Part shown: piece after piece, positions 33,594 to 42,455 of the stretch
Layout: the number at the start of each line of letters is the position of its first letter
Position numbering within the stretch: the stretch's first letter is position 1
From: Mesorhizobium sp. B4-1-4
GTDB lineage: Bacteria; Pseudomonadota; Alphaproteobacteria; Rhizobiales; Rhizobiaceae
NCBI RefSeq assembly: GCF_006439395.2
Contig: NZ_CP083950.1
Coordinates: 3,286,001 to 3,350,000 of the forward strand
Direction: 5' to 3'
Length of the DNA stretch: 64,000 nucleotides
The notes under the pieces: model-generated
Database searches by the model: none
Told to the model about the DNA's origin: nothing
The model's input: only the letters and a program-made list of their open reading frames with translations
Program-made: the position numbers and the translations under genes

Positions 33594-34952
33594 ATGAAAA
33601 CGGTCATTGATATCCGCAGCAACAACTCGAACGCGCCGCCCTTAACTCCCTCCGGAAACCAGCGGGCTCGGAATATAGCTTGGTCAGCCAAGGCGCCGAC
33701 CGTCGCCCTCTTTGGCAATTTTGGAAGCAACAACTCGGGGAACGAAGGGTCGCTGCTGACAATGGTGGACTTCCTCCGCCGCGCGCGCCCTGAGGCCCGC
33801 CTTTTTTGTGTGTGCGCCCATCCGTCCGTGGTGCGGAGCACGCTTGGGATACCTGCCATCTCGATCCGGCGCACCAGCCGCTACTCCGAAATTTCGAACA
33901 AAGCTGTCAGGATTCCCGTCAGATTGATCGGAAAGATTCGAGACCTTGCACGAGCATTCCGCGAAATCCGGCAAGCTGACGTCATGATCGTTCCCGGTAC
34001 CGGAATTCTAGACGACTTCGGCGATCCACCGCAGGGCATGCCGCTTGATGTCCTGATGTGGTGTTTGGCCGCCCGAATCTCGGGGACGAAAGTGGCGTTC
34101 GCGAGCGTCGGAGCCGGTCCGATTGACCATCCGGTCAGCCGATGGCTACTGGTCTTGGCCGCCAAGCTGGCGCACTATCGGTCGTACCGCGACACTCCGT
34201 CGAGGGTGTTTATGCAGAATGCCGGGTTGAATACGGCGAACGACGCCGTGTATCCCGATATCGTCTTCAAACTCGCCACACCGGCGGTGTTTGCTCGTAG
34301 GACCTCGGAAACCGGAGCCCTCACCGTTGGCGTCGGGGTGATGAAGTACAAGGGCTGGTACGGCTTTGCCAAGGGCGGCCAAGCCATATTCGATACCTAT
34401 CTCGACAAGTTGGCGCAGTTTGTCATTTATCTCCTGGAAAGAGGTCATCGGGTCAAGCTGCTCACGGGGGAAACCACTGACATGGAGGCAGTGGATGCGC
34501 TCCTTTTAAGGCTGCGTTCGTCTGCCGCAGACCGCTTGCCGGAACGCGTTGGCACAGGATTGTCAGACTCGCTTCACAGCCTGATGGAGCAGATTTCCGA
34601 AACCGATATCGTCGTCGCCACACGCTTTCACAACATCGTTTGCGCGCTCAAGATGGAAAAGCCGGTCATCTCGCTTGGATACTCGGAAAAGAACGATGCG
34701 CTGTTGGCGGAAATGGGCTTGGGCGAGTATTGCCAGCACGTGAATGCTTTTGATGTTGATCTGCTGACGGCTCACTTCGAACGCGCCGTCGCCGCCAACC
34801 AGGAAATCAAAGGTCTCATTCGCGCGCGCAACCTCGCATTCAGCAAACTTTTGGACATGCAATACGAACGCCTGCTGTCCGAGGTCCTGCCGCCGGCGGC
34901 TGATGTAACGTCCCGGTTCGCGGAACCCGCTGCTGGAGGTCGCAATGCCTAG
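33594..34952 (+). CDS. Polysaccharide pyruvyltransferase family protein
   Basis: 452 residues with the PS_pyruv_trans fold: TVALFGNFGSNNSGNEGSLL at the start (G-N-x-G-x-x-N-x-G-x-E), MIVPGTGILDDFGDPPQGMP, AFASVGAGPIDHP, and VVATRFHNIVCALKMEKPVI near the end (the R-F-H-x-x-x-x-A motif). It would add a ketal-linked pyruvate to a sugar of the polysaccharide, giving it negative charge. Its last 8 bases overlap the next glycosyltransferase gene. Confidence 0.9.
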   Translation: MKTVIDIRSNNSNAPPLTPSGNQRARNIAWSAKAPTVALFGNFGSNNSGNEGSLLTMVDFLRRARPEARLFCVCAHPSVVRSTLGIPAISIRRTSRYSEISNKAVRIPVRLIGKIRDLARAFREIRQADVMIVPGTGILDDFGDPPQGMPLDVLMWCLAARISGTKVAFASVGAGPIDHPVSRWLLVLAAKLAHYRSYRDTPSRVFMQNAGLNTANDAVYPDIVFKLATPAVFARRTSETGALTVGVGVMKYKGWYGFAKGGQAIFDTYLDKLAQFVIYLLERGHRVKLLTGETTDMEAVDALLLRLRSSAADRLPERVGTGLSDSLHSLMEQISETDIVVATRFHNIVCALKMEKPVISLGYSEKNDALLAEMGLGEYCQHVNAFDVDLLTAHFERAVAANQEIKGLIRARNLAFSKLLDMQYERLLSEVLPPAADVTSRFAEPAAGGRNA

Positions 34953-35928
34953 CCTCGACGTCGTCATTCCCTGCTACAATTATGCGAACCTCCTCCCGCA
35001 ATGCGTTGGCAGCATACTCGCCCAAGATATCCTCGTTCGACATTTGGACGACCTGAGGATTGTCATCATAGACAATGCCTCTACCGACAATAGTGTCGAG
35101 GTCGCGAGAAAGCTCGCCGAAAGCGATCCGAGAATCCAGATCCTCTGCCACGAGAGAAACCTGGGCCCGCACGCCTCCTTCAATAAGGCGATCGATCTGG
35201 CGCAGGCGGATTACTTCATGATCCTTTGCGCGGACGACCTTGCGTCTGCACACGCCATTTCATCGGGCATTCAACTGCTGGAGCGCTTTCCCAAGGCCTC
35301 TTTCGTATTGGGGACTTACGTAGAGTTTTCTTCAGACGAGACGTTGCCGGAACCCCATTCTCGAGCTGCCGGCTACCGCCTGTCCCATGGCAACAACTTT
35401 ATCGAGAGATGCTGCGCCGGCTTCGAGCCTGTGCCTGCGCACGCCATACTGGTTAGAACCTCGAAACAGAAGAACATAGGTCACTACCGCCCTTCATTGC
35501 CCTATATGGACGACCTGGAGATGGTGCTTCGAATGGCGACCACGGGAATGGTTGCCGAAATGGACTGTCCGTTGGCTATTCGGCGGATACATTCTTCCAG
35601 TAGCCTCTCGCAATCGCTGTGGGATCAAAAGTTGGCTCTTTTGAAAGAGCGGGAGGCTGCGTTCAGGTCTTTTTTTAGTAACGAGGGATCCAATATTCCG
35701 GACGCCAAGCGTCTCCACTGGATTCTCCGCCGAAAGCTGGCCGAAGTGGCATACTGGTCAGCGGTGTCGCACCTATTCAGGCGACGGCGGACCGAAGCCG
35801 CCAGCCTGTTCGAATACGGATATCGCCTGAACAGGATCTCCATGCTTGTGCCGCCTGTCGGATATCTGTTCAGGAAGCGGGGCGCCTTCAAGCGTATTGT
35901 GGCCGTGGTTTCACGGGCCTTCGCGTAA
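34945..35928 (+). CDS. Glycosyltransferase family 2 protein
   Basis: 327-residue GT-A enzyme: SLDVVIPCYNYANLLPQCVG opens the fold, IVIIDNASTDNSVEVA is the nucleotide-sugar site, and FMILCADDLASAHA carries the DxD-type acid pair (ADD). No membrane helices, so cytoplasmic face. It overlaps the pyruvyltransferase gene by 8 bases. Donor and acceptor sugars cannot be read. Confidence 0.92.
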   Translation: MPSLDVVIPCYNYANLLPQCVGSILAQDILVRHLDDLRIVIIDNASTDNSVEVARKLAESDPRIQILCHERNLGPHASFNKAIDLAQADYFMILCADDLASAHAISSGIQLLERFPKASFVLGTYVEFSSDETLPEPHSRAAGYRLSHGNNFIERCCAGFEPVPAHAILVRTSKQKNIGHYRPSLPYMDDLEMVLRMATTGMVAEMDCPLAIRRIHSSSSLSQSLWDQKLALLKEREAAFRSFFSNEGSNIPDAKRLHWILRRKLAEVAYWSAVSHLFRRRRTEAASLFEYGYRLNRISMLVPPVGYLFRKRGAFKRIVAVVSRAFA

Positions 35929-35973
35929 CGCTCGCCGGTTCTGGCGAAACGCCTCCTCCACGGGATTCGACGC

Positions 35974-37083
35974 CTACCACACGCGCCATATGTTCTGGAG
36001 AATACCAAAGGAGGCTGATGCGGCCCTGTCTGAAAAAGAAAAGAACGCCAGCGCCCCTAGAACATATGCACGCCAGAAACGACGGTGCAAACAGGCTGCC
36101 TGTTTGAAATAGGAAACTGCCTCGCGACGCAAACCTGACCGCAATGAAGCGCATGCAATTTCATACGCATAGTACCGGCGCAACAGGGAGAGCTCCCGGT
36201 CGCCACGATTGGCGCTCCAGTGCAGTTGATCGAAATAATGCAAAAAGTTCACGCGCATGGCCTGGAAATTTGGCCCGGTCGCGAGGTGATCTTCCTTGGG
36301 CGCACGACCATCGAGGCCGAGTTCGTGCTTCCTCGCGGGAGGAACGGATATGAAATTCGTCTGAAAGTGGCGACAGAGCAATGCCTGGAAGGGGTAATCC
36401 TCCGCACTGCGCCGGGACGTATCGAAACTGCCGACAACCTCCAAGGCGTGGCGCGTCAGGACCGTGGCCGGGAGCCAGGCGAAATACCCCCATCGCGTCT
36501 GATGGAAAATATGTCCCTGATACAGTCGGGCCTCGGAGGCGTCCCGATCGGGCAGGTGTTCCGTTGCCCAAGGTCCAAGTTCGCGCCTCGATTGATAGAC
36601 ACGCATATAATCGTCGGTTTCTCCTGGCGGGAGATCCAGGGCGTTGGAGCCAATCATTCGTGCCTTGGACAAATGATGGTGGACGATGCGGTCCTTGACC
36701 ATCTTGAGGTCCGTATCGTCAAGAAACTCGAAGATCACATAGTGTTCGTCCGGATGCGCTTTCAGGAAACTGATAGCCAGGCCGAGGAAGTGGGGAAGCC
36801 ATTCGTCATCGGAATCCAGGAAGGCGATAAAACGGCCCTTGGCGGCAGCAAGCCCGGTGTTTCGTGCAGCGGCCACACCCTGATTTTTTTGTCTGATCAA
36901 ACGGATACGCGAGTCTATCGTGAAATCGACCCGCGGCGTGGCATCCGTGGATCCATCGTCGACTACGATGAGTTCCCAGTCGCTGAACGTCTGGTTCAGT
37001 ACGCTGCCTACGGCCCGCATGATCGTATCGGCCCGGTTGTATGTGGGCAGAATGATCGACACTTCCGGAGGCTGCGGATTCAT
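35974..37083 (-). CDS. Glycosyltransferase family 2 protein
   Basis: 369-residue GT-A enzyme with VSIILPTYNRADTIMRAVGS, LIVVDDGSTDATPRV, NTGLAAAKGRFIAFLDSDDEW (the DxD) and RSAEDYPFQALLCRHF, a likely catalytic ED pair. It converges with the previous glycosyltransferase gene. Its start overlaps the stop of the flippase gene as ATGA, so the two are translated together. Probably adds one residue of the repeat unit. Confidence 0.92.
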   Translation of the reverse strand: MNPQPPEVSIILPTYNRADTIMRAVGSVLNQTFSDWELIVVDDGSTDATPRVDFTIDSRIRLIRQKNQGVAAARNTGLAAAKGRFIAFLDSDDEWLPHFLGLAISFLKAHPDEHYVIFEFLDDTDLKMVKDRIVHHHLSKARMIGSNALDLPPGETDDYMRVYQSRRELGPWATEHLPDRDASEARLYQGHIFHQTRWGYFAWLPATVLTRHALEVVGSFDTSRRSAEDYPFQALLCRHFQTNFISVPPARKHELGLDGRAPKEDHLATGPNFQAMRVNFLHYFDQLHWSANRGDRELSLLRRYYAYEIACASLRSGLRREAVSYFKQAACLHRRFWRAYVLGALAFFSFSDRAASASFGILQNIWRVW

Positions 37084-38600
37084 TTCACCTCGCTCGGAAA
37101 GATGGCGGCTGTCCCGCTTTCCGCTGCGGTGAGGAGCGTCAAACCGCGCCGCCGACGGGCCCGCACAATCCTCTTGAAGAATGTGGCCACATGACCGAGT
37201 TCATGCATCGCTGGGTGCCTGAATAGCCAGATTGAAAATACCCAGCCGGCGCACGATAGGACGACGGCGGCGACCGCGGCGGCCAGACCGATCCGCGAGG
37301 GGTAGCAGGCTATAGCGATCACCGCGGGGCCGGCGGCACTGCCTATCGTCACCGCCGCGCTCTTCCAGAGGGCGAGCGCGAACTCTGCCCAGGTCATGCT
37401 TATGTGGCGTCGGACGAAAAGCAGCGACACCAGTGCCTGGAATGGAACCGTTGCGATCAGGGTGAGCACCATCCCAACCAAACCGAAGGGGGCCGCTATC
37501 AAAAGCGCAAGGGCGCAAACCGGCCAGATGATGAGCGAACGCAGAAAAGCGTCGCGGATGGCGCCTACCGCCATGAGGATGCAATAGTTCAATGAATAGC
37601 TAAACGAGAAAAAGGCCGCGATAGCCGCGATCCGCACGAGCGGCACGATCTCGAGCCACTGGTCCCCATAGAGAAAGGTCACGATCGGATGAGCCAAGAT
37701 AGCAAGCACGCCGAGCGCCGGCCAGTGAACCCCTGTCGCATAGGCCAATGCGGTCAGATAGTGGGTTTTGAGATCGCCGCCATTCCGTGCTTCCGATGAA
37801 AATCCGGAAAAGGCAACGGAGACCGAACTCGCAAGAAAAATCTTGTCGGGCAGTTGGGCGACTGTCAGCGTCCGATTGAAAAGCCCTGCGGCATCGAACG
37901 AGAGAAACCGCCCCAGAACCAGATACGGGACCTGATCGTACATTCGGGCCAGTATAGCCATAAGCCCGTTGTATGACCCGAAGGCGATCACCACGCCCCA
38001 ATTGCTGAACAGCGGCTTGAGAGCCCAGAACTCTCTGCGGAGCGAAAGCGCCAAGATGCCGCCGACAGTGGCCGAGACAAGCCAGGCGATCGCGAAGCTC
38101 ATATAGCTGAACCCGAGCGCAATGAGCACGACGACGATGATTGCGCTAGAGACCGCAATCGCTATGTTCACCAAGGCAACCCGCCCGAACGCCATATCAC
38201 GCCGCATGAGCGCCAATATCGGGGCGGCAACCACCTCGACAAGGATTGCTGCGGAGATCAACCGTAGATAGGGCACAAGGCCGCCCTCTCCGTAGACATG
38301 GGCGATCGACGGGGCAAACAGGAGCAACCCTGCCGAGATCAGCACCGTCAGCGCCATCATCACCGTAAATGCCGCCCGCACGTCCTCTCTCGAGAGGGTG
38401 GGCCTTTGAACGATAAACGCAGTGCTGGAAAACTCCCGCAGGGACAACGCAAGGCCGGCAATAGCCGACCCGGTCACAGAAATGCCTATCTCGGTCGGCG
38501 TCAGAAGCCTCGACACGACCATGGTCAGGCCGAAATTGACGGCGAGGCCGAAATATCGGTCGGCGGTGGTGTAAACGAGGGCTTTTCTGACAGAGTTCAT
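37080..38600 (-). CDS. Wzx-like polysaccharide flippase
   Basis: 506-residue inner-membrane protein with about 14 helices, of the MOP/PST lipopolysaccharide-biosynthesis type (ALVYTTADRYFGLAVNFGLT near the start, RLLTPTEIGISVTGSAIAGL after). Such proteins flip undecaprenyl-linked repeat units to the periplasm. It is coupled to the downstream GT2 gene, 51 bases after the FemAB-like gene on the opposite layout (same strand). Confidence 0.9.
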   Translation of the reverse strand: MNSVRKALVYTTADRYFGLAVNFGLTMVVSRLLTPTEIGISVTGSAIAGLALSLREFSSTAFIVQRPTLSREDVRAAFTVMMALTVLISAGLLLFAPSIAHVYGEGGLVPYLRLISAAILVEVVAAPILALMRRDMAFGRVALVNIAIAVSSAIIVVVLIALGFSYMSFAIAWLVSATVGGILALSLRREFWALKPLFSNWGVVIAFGSYNGLMAILARMYDQVPYLVLGRFLSFDAAGLFNRTLTVAQLPDKIFLASSVSVAFSGFSSEARNGGDLKTHYLTALAYATGVHWPALGVLAILAHPIVTFLYGDQWLEIVPLVRIAAIAAFFSFSYSLNYCILMAVGAIRDAFLRSLIIWPVCALALLIAAPFGLVGMVLTLIATVPFQALVSLLFVRRHISMTWAEFALALWKSAAVTIGSAAGPAVIAIACYPSRIGLAAAVAAVVLSCAGWVFSIWLFRHPAMHELGHVATFFKRIVRARRRRGLTLLTAAESGTAAIFPSEVK

Positions 38601-38651
38601 TGTTTCACGGAGTTGGAATGTCGGACAAAAGAATAGCCACCTACGAGCGGG

Positions 38652-39695
38652 CTAAACGCTCCCCATTTCCCGGCCGGGCTGCTCCATGTGTCCGGCAGGG
38701 CGGCCCGCATGTGTCGCCCGGTGCAGCCTCCGCATTGCTCTGTCGAACTGATATCTCACAACGTTGCCACACACCCGCATCTCGTACTTACTCCCCTTGG
38801 TCGGAGCAAAGCGCCTTTTGTACGCGTGTCCGCCACCCAAATCGACTGCCTTGAGATTGAGTTTTCGAGCCACTTCGAATACAAGATAAAATATATATTT
38901 TCCTACTCCAAATTTGTCATAGTGGTGATTTCTAAATGGCACGCCATGAACGAGCTCATCGTCATGTATTATGCAGGTAATTCCACCAACTTTTCTATCT
39001 TCATCCATCAAAAGAATAGAAACAAGGCGGCCGTCATTTTCCATATACTCCGCCGCTGCCACGCGATCCGCAATCTCATCTCGGTCAACCCCCCAGGCCT
39101 CGCCCCACTCCTCGATGATCAACTCGGCCGCGCCTGGCTGATTAAGGCCGACAGAAAAACCACCGCATTTTCTACGCGCCGCCCGAATGGAGTATAATTC
39201 CCCCGTCTTTCGCCAATAGGCCTCGAAATCGTCTGCCGTATCCATCCCGAAACTCGGCTCGGACCAGAATCGGCGCACGGCGCCATGGCTCTGCGGCCCT
39301 TGCTCCGAACGCCAGAATCCGAGGTCGACCGTAACGCCCAAGCTCGCGACCGCGTCCAGAACCCGGCCTGGCTGCGACGGCAGGACAAAACCGGGAACGA
39401 TGTAGTGCGTGACCGGCACCCAGCGCTCGTCCGGAGTCCGGCGGAGCGCCGCGATCGCGACAGGCGTGTTTTCCTCATGGACAAGCGCGATGCGTTTCCT
39501 GTGACCGATCGTATTGCTGGCAAGCAACCGGAACAGCCCGTGCGGGCAGGCATCGGACGCGGGCAGCCGTGAGAGCGCATCGTCCAGCCGTACGTTCCAT
39601 TGGCCGAACCAAGTCACTTGCAGCCCTGTGCCCGCCACATGACGCGGCTGAGGTATCGGCGCGCTTCCTGTCGCTTCGAATTGCGCCTGATTCAT
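38652..39695 (-). CDS. GNAT/FemAB-like acyltransferase
   Basis: 347-residue protein whose C-terminal half has the GNAT fold seen in FemAB/CelD-type acyltransferases: ILLMDEDRKVGGITCIIHDD, VGKYIFYLVFEVARKLNLKA and DLGGGHAYKRRFAPTKGSKY. It may acylate a sugar of the polysaccharide. GGAGAG just before the ATG at 39695 fixes the start; the frame is open further upstream into the polymerase gene but that part lacks protein character. The 38850-38960 stretch is locally AT-rich. Confidence 0.75.
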   Translation of the reverse strand: MNQAQFEATGSAPIPQPRHVAGTGLQVTWFGQWNVRLDDALSRLPASDACPHGLFRLLASNTIGHRKRIALVHEENTPVAIAALRRTPDERWVPVTHYIVPGFVLPSQPGRVLDAVASLGVTVDLGFWRSEQGPQSHGAVRRFWSEPSFGMDTADDFEAYWRKTGELYSIRAARRKCGGFSVGLNQPGAAELIIEEWGEAWGVDRDEIADRVAAAEYMENDGRLVSILLMDEDRKVGGITCIIHDDELVHGVPFRNHHYDKFGVGKYIFYLVFEVARKLNLKAVDLGGGHAYKRRFAPTKGSKYEMRVCGNVVRYQFDRAMRRLHRATHAGRPAGHMEQPGREMGSV

Positions 39696-39873
39696 ACCAC
39701 TCTCCGTAGCTACCCGCTCTAAAGTACGGGTGCGGGGGTGGCGTGCAAACTTCCCAAAAAGGCTGCGATATCCTCCAGATCGCCTGCGAAAGCAGTAGTT
39801 CAATTTTTCGCGATCGTTGGCGCACGGACGAGGCAAACATTCTCGGCACGACATCATCGGGCGCGCCGGCGGC

Positions 39874-41316
39874 CTAGGCGACGTCGATGGCGGGCATGGC
39901 CTTCGCCGCGTGATACCGACTGTGTCGCTCGAAACCCGCCGCCGTGCGTAAGGCACTGGCTCTTGTCGCGGAGACAACGGCGAGTGCGACGAAGAATAGG
40001 ATACCAGGGTCGGCGCTACCACCTGACACCGAGTTGGCAATTATGCCGGCGAAGGCGGCGTTCCTGATGCTCATCACGACAGCAGCTGTCTCAGGCGCTA
40101 CCCTTTGTTGCACACCGCCCAACCCCCTGGCCAGGACACCGAGCAGCATCGCCATCGTCAGCGATCCGGCGAAGCCAAGCTGGGACAGAACCGCGATCGG
40201 CCAGCTTGAGGCCCTCGAACTGCCGAAACCAACCCCAAGGCCGCTGGTGTCGATAAAGGACTGCAGGCTTTTGAGGTTCCAATAAGTGCGCTCATGTCCC
40301 GAGGCGGAATCAGCTTTGTTGATGATGGTGCTGTTAATAAGCCTGACGAAGGGATCTAGCGCGTCGGCTCGATAGAGGCAGAAGCCCATAATGGCGGCCG
40401 CGCCAATAGCCATGAGGACGGCTATCAAAATCTCCGCCCGCTCGACCTTTCCCCGAAGGACTGATGCCGACATCGAGAGGGCGACCGGAATACACAGCAG
40501 GGTGAGGCCAACATAGGCGGTCGAAGAAGTCGACAGAATGGTCAGAAAAAGCAGGATTCCTGACAGCCACTGAGCAAGAGGCGACTTGGTCCTCCTCCAG
40601 TACGTATAGCAAAAAGCCAGGCAAGCCAGGGAGGCGGCCGCGAACGACGAGGCCTCGGAGAAAGGTCCTGTAATGCGCGCGAAACCGGCCTCGTAAGCAT
40701 CGCTTATTATCGCATAATTGGCGGTTCTGATCGGGGCGAGCACGTCGCCCACGCCTGCATTCTTGCCGACAAAATCGACTATTCCCATGGCGGCGTGCAG
40801 GCCGCACCACAAGAAGAATCCCCGGCGTATCTGGTCCAGCCGGTCAGCATGCAACAGCAGGGTGCAAAGCGCGATGGTGGTGAGCCCGCCGAGAATGAAA
40901 TAGCCAGTTTGGGAAATGTTGCCCGAAACTGGGGCCAGCGAAGCCTCAACAACGGTCCCGCGGATTTTCGACTGGACAAAGACCGCAGTCTGCCCCGCGA
41001 AGAATCTTGGGAAAAGCCATGCTCCGATGATGGCATAAAACATCAGACTTGCGAGAATCCAGACCGGGCGGATGCTCCCGAACACGCTTCCAAGGTCAAA
41101 CCAGATACGGCGTCTCGCGGCGACAGCTGCCACCAGCAGAGCCTCGAACATTGTGTAGATCAATGGCGAGGACCCGCCCAGAAAGGTTAGGGTCAAGACG
41201 GCCGTCGCTCCGAACGCCTGGGAAGCGATCAGTCCGACTATCAGCACCCCACGAGAATAGTATGCAATGGCCAGAACAGCCACGCACACCAGCAGACCCG
41301 GCACGGACACCTGCAT
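39874..41316 (-). CDS. Wzy-like polysaccharide polymerase
   Basis: 480-residue inner-membrane protein with about 12 helices and a long central periplasmic loop between GFARITGPFSEASSFAAASL and LLIFLTI-type helices. The sequence S-x-S-x-T-A-Y-V-G and the late loop IDTSGLGVGFGSSRASSWP (G-x-G-x-G-x-S-R) resemble O-antigen/EPS polymerases. Wzy sequences are poorly conserved, so assignment rests on topology plus flippase and export neighbours. Confidence 0.8.
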   Translation of the reverse strand: MQVSVPGLLVCVAVLAIAYYSRGVLIVGLIASQAFGATAVLTLTFLGGSSPLIYTMFEALLVAAVAARRRIWFDLGSVFGSIRPVWILASLMFYAIIGAWLFPRFFAGQTAVFVQSKIRGTVVEASLAPVSGNISQTGYFILGGLTTIALCTLLLHADRLDQIRRGFFLWCGLHAAMGIVDFVGKNAGVGDVLAPIRTANYAIISDAYEAGFARITGPFSEASSFAAASLACLAFCYTYWRRTKSPLAQWLSGILLFLTILSTSSTAYVGLTLLCIPVALSMSASVLRGKVERAEILIAVLMAIGAAAIMGFCLYRADALDPFVRLINSTIINKADSASGHERTYWNLKSLQSFIDTSGLGVGFGSSRASSWPIAVLSQLGFAGSLTMAMLLGVLARGLGGVQQRVAPETAAVVMSIRNAAFAGIIANSVSGGSADPGILFFVALAVVSATRASALRTAAGFERHSRYHAAKAMPAIDVA

Positions 41317-41695
41317 TGCGGATCGAGCCTTTCGCTCGGTTGGTCCGGTGACGATTACGAAACACGCTTCTCAAGATGAATATTTCGACAGACGGATATC
41401 CGGGCAAGAGGCCCAAACGACGTAGTCCCGCATTCCACACTATGTCTGACACATCCCAGATGCTTCGATATGTGGGCCTTTTCGCATTCCGGCCTACCCC
41501 TTCCTGCAAACGGCTAGCCCTTATTTCGCGAGGGCCCACCAAAGAACGCCTCGACCGCGAGAAATGTCACTCTTATACACAGATCGCGGGGTGTCTCGGC
41601 TTTCAATCGCGAAACGGCGTGTTAATTGTGGACTGGCGGGGGCTCTGGGCAACGGGCGGGTTCTCCAGAGTTTCAGCATGAGGAGGAGAAGCGGT
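41317..41695. other. Intergenic stretch with an IS50-end-like 13-mer
   Basis: 379 bases between the polymerase gene and a small gene. No supported coding frame. It contains ACTCTTATACACA at 41569-41581, identical to 13 bases of the Tn5/IS50 outside end; no transposase or partner end was found. Confidence 0.4.
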
Positions 41696-41911
41696 ATGAC
41701 CAGCCAGGTTGTAGGCGCATTTGGACCCAAGCAGGTCAAGCAGCTGAAGGAAATTTACGAGCGTGCGCGGGCAGTGACGGCCCAGTACCCCGAAACCCAC
41801 GTTGCCAACAAAGCTGCCAAGAAGTTGCTCGACGCCTTCGAAACTGTGATGCATAGCGGTGAGAGCGACGGGCAGTGGCTAAACGAGACTGCCCCCCACG
41901 GAAACGCCTGA
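41696..41911 (+). CDS. Small conserved-looking protein of unknown function
   Basis: 71-residue soluble, mostly helical protein (MTSQVVGAFGPKQVKQLKEI, YERARAVTAQYPETHVANKA, AKKLLDAFETVM). AGGAGGAG about eight bases upstream supports the ATG at 41696. I recognise no domain. It stands alone between the polymerase gene (opposite strand) and the LuxR-type regulator and is followed by two strong inverted repeats. Confidence 0.65.
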   Translation: MTSQVVGAFGPKQVKQLKEIYERARAVTAQYPETHVANKAAKKLLDAFETVMHSGESDGQWLNETAPHGNA

Positions 41912-42013
41912 GGTTCAAGCGCAATCCATTTGGGGTTTGTCAGCGTCCGTTCGCCTATCAGCCATGCTGGAAGGCGGCTTTTGTTTGTTATCCTGACTGC
42001 GCTCACAAACCAC

Positions 42014-42047
42014 TAGGGGGAGCCGCCGGGGCGAGCGGTTCCCCCTA
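42014..42047 (+). repeat. Inverted repeat, 13-base stem
   Basis: TAGGGGGAGCCGC and GCGGTTCCCCCTA pair over 13 bases with one G-U, loop of eight. It lies about 100 bases after the small gene at 41696. No T-run, so either a transcript-end structure or a repeat element. Confidence 0.6.
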
Positions 42048-42094
42048 CCCTGCTGCTTTCGGCAGACAGGCCGAGTACGCCCTGGGCAGACGTC

Positions 42095-42115
42095 AGACAA
42101 ACCAAATGTTTGTCT
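42095..42115 (+). repeat. Inverted repeat AGACAAAC-N5-GTTTGTCT
   Basis: Perfect 8-base arms separated by CAAAT. The size and spacing suit a dimeric regulator site, about 340 bases before the LuxR-type gene. Confidence 0.5.
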
Positions 42116-42455
42116 TGAGTGACGTGCGTGTCGATGAAGCCTTTGGGGTAAGACGCCACAGAAGGACTCTTGGGCCCAGATATCGCCTGTCGGATGAACA
42201 TGACGGCTCCGACCATCGTCATTCGCCTGCCGGACGCGTGATCCCAGCCCGAGCCAATCAGCGCGGCTTCTGCTGCAGAATTAAATAATTACCAAAAAAT
42301 TAACTTAGATTAGCGACCGCTTGTAAAGCATAAACTACTCAATTCTGAGTTGGCGTAGGGGAAAACGCGAACGCTCAAGACAGGAGACACCCTGATTGGG
42401 CCTTCGCGATGGGCTGGGCGGAAAGCTTTCAAGAAATTAGAAAATTGAGGGAGTC

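Larger units (their letters stand above)
41912..42455. other. Long regulatory-looking intergenic region before the LuxR-type gene
   Basis: 544 bases without a supported gene. It has two hairpins (42014-42047 and 42095-42115) and an AT-rich block at about 42280-42350 (TTAAATAATTACC, AAAAAATTAACTT), unlike the GC-rich surroundings and a likely promoter or nucleoid-protein/MucR-type site for the regulator gene. Confidence 0.5.

Noticed and set aside
41875..42288. 137-codon frame in the gap before the LuxR-type gene
   Set aside because: Spans two strong inverted repeats, no start signal and no protein resemblance.
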